Source of the DNA: Eubacteriales bacterium | Lineage (GTDB): Bacteria; Bacillota; Clostridia; Lachnospirales; Lachnospiraceae | NCBI GenBank assembly: GCA_030536575.1 | Contig: JAUNPS010000015.1 | Span: 1 to 64,000 of the forward strand | DNA: 64,000 nucleotides | Direction: 5' to 3' | Position numbers and translations under genes: made by a program | Part shown: piece after piece, positions 1 to 7,200 of the stretch | How positions within the stretch are numbered: the first letter of the stretch is position 1 | Layout: the number at the start of each line of letters is the position of its first letter | Notes under the pieces: model-generated | What the model was told of the DNA's origin: nothing | Databases searched by the model: none | What the model saw: the letters and a program-made list of their open reading frames with translations, nothing else

Positions 1-71
1 AGAATACACATTCCCAAAAGGCAGGCTAAAAGATAAATTTACCTTTCGGAACTGTCTTATGAATGAAGGAC

Positions 72-100
72 TTGACAAATACAGAAACCTGCCCTATAAT
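72..100 (+). promoter_or_regulatory. marR promoter
   Basis: A consensus sigma-A promoter: -35 TTGACA at 72-77, a 17-base spacer and -10 TATAAT at 95-100. It lies 30 bases upstream of the marR start, directly before the inverted repeat at 103-116, so a protein bound there would block initiation. Bases 1-71 show no recognisable gene. Confidence 0.85.
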
Positions 101-102
101 TA

Positions 103-116
103 CTTAGGAAACTAAG
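103..116. promoter_or_regulatory. MarR operator candidate, copy 1
   Basis: CTTAG-GAAA-CTAAG is an inverted repeat overlapping the expected transcription start of marR. The same motif recurs upstream of the MATE gene at 596-609. Paired operators before the regulator and its neighbouring pump are the usual arrangement for MarR repressors. That this MarR binds them is inference. Confidence 0.7.
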
Positions 117-129
117 AAAGGAGGCATTT

Positions 130-558
130 ATGGTATCTTTATCCCAAAATGCTACCCGTTACATCAGCAAACTTTCCAATAAACTCCGCCGAAAACTCGA
201 CATGCTCTCCTCAAGAGACGATTTCAGCGGCTCCCAGGGCCGAACCCTGTACTTCCTCCTCTCCCAGAGCGACGACATTTTCCAAAAAGACATTGAGGAA
301 GAATACAGCATCCGCCCGTCTACCGCCACAGAGCTTTTGAAGCAGATGGAAAAAAACGGCCTGATTATACGGGAACCCGTCGATTACGACAACCGCCTGA
401 AAAAAATCACTGTGACTGAAAAAGCATTGACTTATAAACAGCAGGTGGTTGAGGAGCTGACCGCGCTGGAAGAAACGTTGATTCGAGATATTCCCGAAGA
501 AGACCTGAATACGTTCTTCGCAGTCATGGAAAAAATGATGGATAACCTGTCCGAATAA
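130..558 (+). CDS. MarR-family transcriptional regulator
   Basis: A 142-residue winged-helix protein of normal MarR length. The core runs from about residue 30 to 100: the recognition region contains IRPSTATELLKQMEKNGLI, followed by the wing with DNRLKKITVTEKA, typical of MarR proteins that repress efflux genes and release DNA on binding small toxic ligands. The start at 130 follows AAAGGAGGC at good spacing. The consensus promoter and operator upstream suggest autorepression, and the second operator before the MATE gene suggests that pump is the target. The ligand cannot be predicted. Confidence 0.9.
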   Translation: MVSLSQNATRYISKLSNKLRRKLDMLSSRDDFSGSQGRTLYFLLSQSDDIFQKDIEEEYSIRPSTATELLKQMEKNGLIIREPVDYDNRLKKITVTEKALTYKQQVVEELTALEETLIRDIPEEDLNTFFAVMEKMMDNLSE

Positions 559-586
559 AGTTTTCGGCCTGTTATCCGTTGTTTTT
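541..586 (+). terminator. terminator or attenuator after marR
   Basis: GATAAC (541-546) pairs with GTTATC (571-576) and CCGAA (551-555) with TTCGG (563-567), followed by a T-run at 582-586. The marR stop codon lies inside the loop. It should separate marR from the MATE gene at least partly. Confidence 0.6.
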
Positions 587-595
587 ACTCAAATA

Positions 596-609
596 CTTAG
601 GAACCTAAA
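596..609. promoter_or_regulatory. MarR operator candidate, copy 2
   Basis: CTTAGGAACCTAAA, nearly the same inverted repeat as at 103-116 and embedded in the same TACTTAGGAA context. It lies 27 bases upstream of the MATE start, just before a weak -10-like TATAAG at 611-616. Confidence 0.6.
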
Positions 610-635
610 TTATAAGAGAAAGAGAGGTAACACAT

Positions 636-2009
636 ATGAACCAAACAAATGATTTCTCAAAAGGGAAGTTATTTCCAATGATCCTGAAATATTCGATCCC
701 TGCGGCAATTTCCCTTTTAATCACCGCAATTTACAACATTGTCGACCGCATTTTCGTCGGAAACTTTAACGGCACTTCCGCATTGGCCGGACTATCGATC
801 TGCTTTCCGCTTTCTTACATGATGATGGCCTTCGGGCTTACCTGCAGCGCAGGCGGCTCTTCGATGTTCAGCCTGTTCGCAGGAAAAGGCAAGCGGGAGG
901 AAATGAATCGTTCTTTTGGAAATGCGCTGATTCTGGTGGTTATTTCTGAGATTTTTTTAACCGTATTTTTACTGCTGTTCGTGGAGCCAATTCTGAGAAT
1001 TTTTGGCGTGACGGAAACGGCATATGAATATGCGGCGGAATATTACCGGATTGTTGCGCTGGGCTGCCTGTTTCAGGGACTGACGCAGGTTTTCTGTGAT
1101 TTCGTGCGGGTTTCCGGGAGGCCTGTTCTGGGGATGTGCGTTACGGGAATTGGTGCGGTGACGAATATTATTCTCGATGCCGTATTCGTGGCTGTTTTGG
1201 GATGGGGCGTCAGAGGGGCGGCCTGGGCGACGGTGATCGGCCAGATTTTATCTGCATTATTCGGCGCTTATTTGGTTTTCAAAGGTTATACGAAGGTAGA
1301 AATAAAAAGGGAGACGTTTTCTTTCGACTGGAAGCTTTCGAAAAAAATCATATCGTGCGGCTTTTCTTTCTGGATTGCGCAGATGGCAATGGGGCTGATC
1401 AGCCTTGTCTATAACAGCCAGTTAGGAAAGTATGGCGGCGATACGGCGATCAGTGTTTATGCGGTTGTTGCAAGTATTATGACGTTTGTGATCATGCCTG
1501 CGAGTGGGATCAGCCAGGGAATCCAGCCGATTGTCGGGAATAATTTCGGGGCGGGACATTACAAACGGGTTATGGAAACTCTGTATCAGGCTTCCGCGCT
1601 TTCTGTAGGCATTACCTGCATCATCTGGCTGATTGTTCTGGTTTTTCCGGAGGAAATTTTGTTGGCTTTTGGAGCTGCGGAAGAAATGCTGGAGATTGGC
1701 GTTCCGGGATTGCGGACGAATTTCTGTATTACGCCGGTGCTGGGATTTGTGATGTTGGTGACGACGTTTTTCCAAGCGATTGCGAAGCCGGTGCCTTCGA
1801 TTGTTATTACGTTTTTGAGGCAGATTTTGTTCCTGATTCCATTTATTTATCTGTTCCCGGTTTTCTGGGGAATGAATGGGATTTTTGCTGCGCAGCCGGT
1901 GAGCGATGCGTTGGCGTTGATTTTGTCCGTGATTCTGGTGGTCAGGGAGCAGAGAAAGCTTTGCGGAAATGCTTCTGCGCCGATGGTAAAAACGGGAACA
2001 GCGTATTAA
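636..2009 (+). CDS. MATE family efflux transporter
   Basis: A 457-residue integral membrane protein of normal length for MATE (MepA/NorM-like) drug/cation antiporters. The N-terminus has the FPMILKYSIPAAISLLI type first helix, followed by about twelve hydrophobic segments in two homologous halves, including NIVDRIFVGNFNGTSALAG after helix 1. Such pumps export cationic drugs and bile- or dye-like compounds using Na+ or H+ gradients. The start follows AGAGAGGTAA. The gene is 77 bases after marR and carries a copy of the same operator, so it is probably repressed by that regulator. Its substrate is unknown. Confidence 0.93.
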   Translation: MNQTNDFSKGKLFPMILKYSIPAAISLLITAIYNIVDRIFVGNFNGTSALAGLSICFPLSYMMMAFGLTCSAGGSSMFSLFAGKGKREEMNRSFGNALILVVISEIFLTVFLLLFVEPILRIFGVTETAYEYAAEYYRIVALGCLFQGLTQVFCDFVRVSGRPVLGMCVTGIGAVTNIILDAVFVAVLGWGVRGAAWATVIGQILSALFGAYLVFKGYTKVEIKRETFSFDWKLSKKIISCGFSFWIAQMAMGLISLVYNSQLGKYGGDTAISVYAVVASIMTFVIMPASGISQGIQPIVGNNFGAGHYKRVMETLYQASALSVGITCIIWLIVLVFPEEILLAFGAAEEMLEIGVPGLRTNFCITPVLGFVMLVTTFFQAIAKPVPSIVITFLRQILFLIPFIYLFPVFWGMNGIFAAQPVSDALALILSVILVVREQRKLCGNASAPMVKTGTAY

Positions 2010-2054
2010 AAAGAGAAGCAGGAGGCGCCTGAACGGCAATGCTCCTGCTTTTTT
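2007..2054. terminator. bidirectional terminator
   Basis: AAGCAGGAG (2016-2024) pairs with CTCCTGCTT (2042-2050). A T-run follows on the plus strand and an A-run precedes it, giving a T-run on the minus strand. It lies between the convergent MATE and AAA ATPase genes. Confidence 0.85.
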
Positions 2055-2072
2055 CTGTGATACAGAATTCTT

Positions 2073-3653
2073 TTATACGACAGCTTCAATCAGCAGTTTA
2101 TCACCAAGGACAATTTCTTTCATGCCGACTTCTTTCTTTTTGTTGAAGTTGAAACTTAGCATATAACCTTTTTTCATGTGGAAGTAATCCAGGTAGCCGG
2201 AGAGCTGCTTTTCTCCGCGTTCGTTGTAAGCATTGCCACGCCAGATTTTCAGTTCGAGGATGTTTTGTTCTCCGCGATAATAGATGACCAAATCCATGCG
2301 TTCGTGATTCCTTGTTTGGGGCTCGATGCTATAATTTCCGATGCCGTTCAGGATAGGCTTCAGAAATAAAATGAAATATTTCCGGCCGACATTTTCCAGA
2401 AAGGCCTCATCCTCTTCGCGGTAAAGTTCATGAAAAGCTTCTATAAATTTTTCAAGAATCCGACGGATATTCAAGTGTCCGCCTACAAGGAACTGGTTTT
2501 TTTCCTGTGCGCCGATATCATACATTTTGCTGAATGCAAATTCTTCCGCAAGGAAGTGATTGTAGAGGACGGATTCAAAAATTCGATTGGAAATGACTGC
2601 GGTATCGTTTTCGTTTCGAATAAAGCCGAACATGGTGGCGTCTTTCATATAGGCGCTTGTTGCGACATAAGGGATGGGCTTTCCATGAAAAAGCAGTTCA
2701 TAAAGCATTGAGCGAAGCTCCGGATAGAGTTCTAATTTCCTTAAAAGGGACTCGTAGAGAGGATTGTCCTCTTTTATAATGGTTTTTTCAGCTTCATAAA
2801 AACCCTCAATGCTCCAGGCGCTGCTTTTTGTAGGATAGTTTGGGGTTTCGGAGATCTCTTCATCTAAAATTTTACACAGACCGGAAACCAGATAGGGATA
2901 TCCGGAGGTATATTCGTAGATGAGGTTGGAAATTGCAGGTATATCCATTCCGGTGTGATAGTCCGCTTCATATTGCTGCAGCATTCCTGCAATTTCGAAA
3001 ACGGAAAAACTCATATCTATACGAAATTTTGCAGCAATGTTCCACGGACTATTCTCCGTATGATCTTCATCCGCCCTTATTTTCCGTTTAACACTGCGAA
3101 CATCATAAACGCTTGCAAGAATTACCGACTGAAAAGTCGGGATTTGTCTTCTTTTTAGATAGTAAAAACGAAGCTGTGCAAGAAAGTCAATGAAAATTTG
3201 ATTCTTTGCGGCGGAATCCACTTCATCAATAATCAGGACTACTTTTTTGCTGGAATTTTGACAGAGTTTTTGAAGCGTGAGGAAGAGCATAGACAAGGTA
3301 GCTTCCTGGACTCTGCCTGTGGCGTAGAAGGTTAGTTCTTCTTTTATATCTTTCGGTAGATTTTTCGATGCTAGTAACAGTTGTCTTGAAAAGGCAGCAG
3401 TAAAATTTTGCTCAGATTGGAAGTCAGCGTAGCTGATGCCCTGGAAATCCAGGCTGATTACGTTATAATCATTCTGGAGATAATTGGCGAGGGCAGTTAA
3501 GGTCGTTGTTTTTCCGTATTGACGAGCCTGATTGATTGCAAAATATTTTTCATGATCAATCATGGATTTGATTTTTTGCAGGCGGCTGGAAAGATCGACC
3601 ATATAGTGTAATTCGGGATCGCAATATCCGTCGGTATTAAATGTTTTATGCAT
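2073..3653 (-). CDS. AAA-like ATPase with C-terminal PD-(D/E)XK nuclease-like domain (DUF1703 type)
   Basis: A 526-residue protein. The N-terminal half has a P-loop variant (ARQYGKTTT near residue 46) and a Walker B-like VVLIIDEVD near residue 140. The C-terminal part has a nuclease-like core with RMDLVIYYRG followed by NILELKIWRG, the D...ExK pattern of the DUF1703 PD-(D/E)XK fold. Families with this pairing are abundant and often multicopy in gut Firmicutes and Bacteroidetes, with no settled function; defence or mobile-element roles have been guessed. The start follows AAAGGGGTG. It lies 146 bases downstream of an XRE regulator on the same strand, in AT-richer DNA than its surroundings, which suggests acquisition. 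Confidence 0.85.
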   Translation of the reverse strand: MHKTFNTDGYCDPELHYMVDLSSRLQKIKSMIDHEKYFAINQARQYGKTTTLTALANYLQNDYNVISLDFQGISYADFQSEQNFTAAFSRQLLLASKNLPKDIKEELTFYATGRVQEATLSMLFLTLQKLCQNSSKKVVLIIDEVDSAAKNQIFIDFLAQLRFYYLKRRQIPTFQSVILASVYDVRSVKRKIRADEDHTENSPWNIAAKFRIDMSFSVFEIAGMLQQYEADYHTGMDIPAISNLIYEYTSGYPYLVSGLCKILDEEISETPNYPTKSSAWSIEGFYEAEKTIIKEDNPLYESLLRKLELYPELRSMLYELLFHGKPIPYVATSAYMKDATMFGFIRNENDTAVISNRIFESVLYNHFLAEEFAFSKMYDIGAQEKNQFLVGGHLNIRRILEKFIEAFHELYREEDEAFLENVGRKYFILFLKPILNGIGNYSIEPQTRNHERMDLVIYYRGEQNILELKIWRGNAYNERGEKQLSGYLDYFHMKKGYMLSFNFNKKKEVGMKEIVLGDKLLIEAVV

Positions 3654-3799
3654 TTGTCAGGACACCCCTTTCGCAAAAGCAGTTGTGGAATGGAGTCTGT
3701 AAGCGCCATGAAAAGGGCGCGGGACTAGTGGTTCATATCATTCTAACATGTGGGAGTTAAAATGACAAGAATTTATACAATTGCGGAAGAAGGGCCAGA

Positions 3800-4114
3800 T
3801 TATGTGACCATAGATTTGATGATTGTATTTAAGCTTTTTAACTCTTCTCGATTTAGTTTCCTGAGATTTGCGACGATTTCCTGATGCCAGGTGGGAACAG
3901 AAATATCGAAGCTGAAAAAATCTTCTGGCGTAATCTGCAGATATTCGCAAATATAAAAAAAGGCGAGCATAGAGGGCAGCATCTGTTTGTTTTCAATATG
4001 ATTGATGTAATTGGGGTTTTGGCCTAGGGCCAAGCTCATTTCACGAGCGGAGACACCTTTTTCGATACGTAGTTGTGCAAGGCGCTCTGCAAATTTATCT
4101 TCATACATAGACAT
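3800..4114 (-). CDS. XRE-family helix-turn-helix regulator
   Basis: A 104-residue protein with one Cro/C1-type domain at about residues 8-65: LAQLRIEKGVSAREMSLALGQNPNYINHIENKQ in two overlapping stretches, then MLPSMLAFFYICEYLQITPEDFF, the usual helix 4-5 continuation. Two in-frame starts are possible: ATG at 4114, only four bases from the ACGAGGT ribosome site, and ATG at 4108, better spaced. It is read toward the AAA ATPase gene and diverges from the large surface protein, so it could control either. No ligand or dimerisation domain is obvious. Confidence 0.85.
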   Translation of the reverse strand: MSMYEDKFAERLAQLRIEKGVSAREMSLALGQNPNYINHIENKQMLPSMLAFFYICEYLQITPEDFFSFDISVPTWHQEIVANLRKLNREELKSLNTIIKSMVT

Positions 4115-4178
4115 TACCTCGTTTTTCTAATTATAGGTTATAAAGTAAGAAAAAAAGGATTTTATAAGTGGTATAGGG

Positions 4179-4208
4179 TTGACGGTACAAGTTTTAAAAA
4201 TGTATAAT
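4179..4208 (+). promoter_or_regulatory. promoter of the surface protein gene
   Basis: -35 TTGACG at 4179-4184, an 18-base spacer, and -10 TATAAT at 4203-4208. This leaves an AT-rich leader of about 80 bases before the ATG at 4296. Confidence 0.7.
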
Positions 4209-4295
4209 AAAAGAAAAAAGCTTTTAAAAATTGTATTAATTAAGTTAGCTTTGTTTGAGCTACACAAAAATTAATTTTGAGGGAGGAAATGTGAG

Positions 4296-7200
4296 ATGAA
4301 AAAAAGAAGTTTGGCTTGCCTATTGGCAATGACGATCTTTTCTGCATCGATTATGCAGAATGGAACTATAGGAAGTGCAGCGGAAACGAAACTGCCGATA
4401 GAGACAGAGGTTCAGGAAACAGAATTTTCGGTAGAGATGGAAACACGGGAAGTAGAAACAGAACTTTCGGTGGAAACAGAGACGCAGGAAGTAGAAACAG
4501 AACTTCCGAAAGAGGCAGAAACACAAGCCAGCGAAACGGAGCTTTCAGTGGAAACAGAGACGTGGGAAGCAGAAACAGAACTTCCGAAAGAAACAGAAAC
4601 GCAAGCCGTTGAAACAGAGCTTTCAGTGGAAACAGAGACGCAGGAAGCAGAAACAGAACTTCCGAAAGAAACAGAAGCGCAAGCCGTTGATACAAAGCTT
4701 TCAGTGGAAATAGAGATGCAGAAAGTAGAAATGGAAACACAAGCCGACGAAACAGAACTTCCAATGGAAACAGAGACACAGTGGAGCGAAGTAGAACTTC
4801 CGGTGGAAACAGAGACACAGGCAACGGAAACGGAATTTCCAGTAGAAACGGAAATACAGGAAACAGAAACGGAAATCAAAGAAAAAGAGTCTGAATTTCA
4901 AATGGAAATGCGAGAATCAGAAGAGGAATCTACGGAAAGTGCAGAGAAGCCAGTAGAAGCAGAAACGACAATGGAAACGGAAGAAACCTCTGAAAATGCG
5001 ATAGAATGTATCAGTAAGATTTCATTAAATCTCTTAAAAGAACAAATAGCAAAAGAATCCGTCTATTATAGTAATTATAAACAGATTTCAGAATATGTAA
5101 GCGTGACGGTAGAATATAACAATGGCGATCAATGGCTAGAGTGTTTTGGAGTAAATGCGACAGATACCTATGGAAATCTTATGAACTGCCAGATAATTAG
5201 AAAAAGTGACGGACAGGAGATAGAGTCCACGGTATCTGTAAATGAACTGGAAAGAGGCAGTTACATTTTAAGTGTCACATGTGGAGATAAGATAGCGGAA
5301 GAGGAACTGGTTATTTTTTCAATTGCGGATCAAGTGGCGGGTGAATTAGTAGCTGATGCTTCAGAAGCGCAGGTGTTTAAAATTGGGGTAAATAATAAGA
5401 ATTGCTACCACATAAGAGTGGAAGAAGGAGGAAATTATAGCTTAAGTTGGGATGAGTATCACCTGGCATATTTTTTTGGAAGCACTGCAAGTGGATTGGA
5501 ATTTTTGGAGCTTGTAGATGATATGGAAGAAGGAGCTTATCAGCTTTTCTTAGAGAGCGAGCGGGATTATTATCTGTATTTTCCGGAAGAAAGTACGGAC
5601 TATATCATCGAGTATGCGCTGAATAGTATTTCTTCGTATGGGTTGGCGGCTTTGGCGGATGAATATCCGGAACTGGTTTTAGGGGAAACAGTTTCAGTAC
5701 CAGCCGGTCAAACAACTACGTATACTCATATAGCAACAGGAGATTGTGGATTTTATGAATTGAATATAGGGGACAAGCAGAGTGGCGTTATTTTTACTTT
5801 ATATAATTCAAATATGGAAGCTTTGGAACCAGTAGAACTATGGTCTTCGGGCAGAGTGATTTATTTGGAAAAAGGCAATACCTATTATTTCGAAGTGTAT
5901 CCGTATGAAGATAGCGGGAGTAGTTTTGAGTTAAATCTGTCAGCATTTGAAGTATGGAATATGGAAGAACCTATAACATTCAAGGCATTTGGCAGATACG
6001 CTTTTATACCAAGTCAGACAAAAAAGTATTTTTTTGAAATTGTAAATCAAGACGGAGATAATAGGCCAAATAGTATGCAGATTCTGGACAAAGATGGGAA
6101 TGATGTTGTGATAGGGACAGAACTGCGCCAGGGAGAAGTCTATTTATTAGAAAATACTACAATTTATCTCGACGACTACTATTTTACTGTCACGGTGGTA
6201 GACTTGCCTGAGGTTCAAGATATAGAGATTCTTCAAACACCGGATATTACAATCTATCCTGTAGGTTCTTATAAATTTAATCCTGAAGGCTTGAAAGTAA
6301 AAATTACTTATGATAACGGAGAGACAAGTGAATTATTGTACGGTCAAAAAGATCTTTACAATAATGTTATTTATGTAGAGCTTGGGGAGAACGACGATAC
6401 TGTATGGGAAGCTGGAAATAGTTATACGGCAACAGTGTATGTGAGCCAAAATGTAAATCCATCGGAGAGTCCAAATGTGACAGCCGAGTTTGAAGTGCAA
6501 GTAAAAAATACTACAGAAGCGGCAACGAAGCTTACAATGGAGGATAATACAATAGCTTATGCGGATGGTAAAAAGAAGCTGTTTTATTTTGAGGCACCTG
6601 AAGCAGGAGAATACCGTTTTACTAGTGAAAGTAATTTATCTATAAAATGGTGGAAAGAATATAAGGAAGATCAAAGTATGGATTGTTGGGTAGGTCCAAC
6701 GAGTTCTTTTTCTTGCGTACTGGAAGAGGATGAAAGAATTCTTTTATTGACAGCGGGAAATGCGGCTACGGATACAGATTTGAAGATTGTAAATGTCCCT
6801 AATATATCTGGAATATCCGTAGAAGCAAATGGAGCTACAGAATTTATAGGAGGCTCAGTTGACTTATATGCGAATACAGTAACCGTATCTTATTCCAATG
6901 GTTCCAGCCAAACGGTTAATTTATTTGATTCATTTGGAAATTATTTTAGCAGACGTCTTTTAGATGCGTCCGGGAATATCGTAACAGCGAATGAAGAGCT
7001 GCCAGCGGGTATCTATTATATTAGTGTTTTTTACGGAAAAATAGAAGGTCGTTTGGAGATCGAGATTGTTTCTATTTATGAGAAAGCGAAGGATAATCCG
7101 TTAGAGCAGGATGTGACAGCAAGCTTTCAATTAGAAGAGACACAGGGAATATGGTATTGTTGCTATACGCCATCTGAGACGAGCCGATATCAGGTTATGC

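Noticed and set aside
4366-4901. Several open frames antisense to the surface protein repeat (Ser/Val- and Leu/Phe-rich)
   Set aside because: Produced by the 39-bp period being divisible by three; no starts with ribosome sites.
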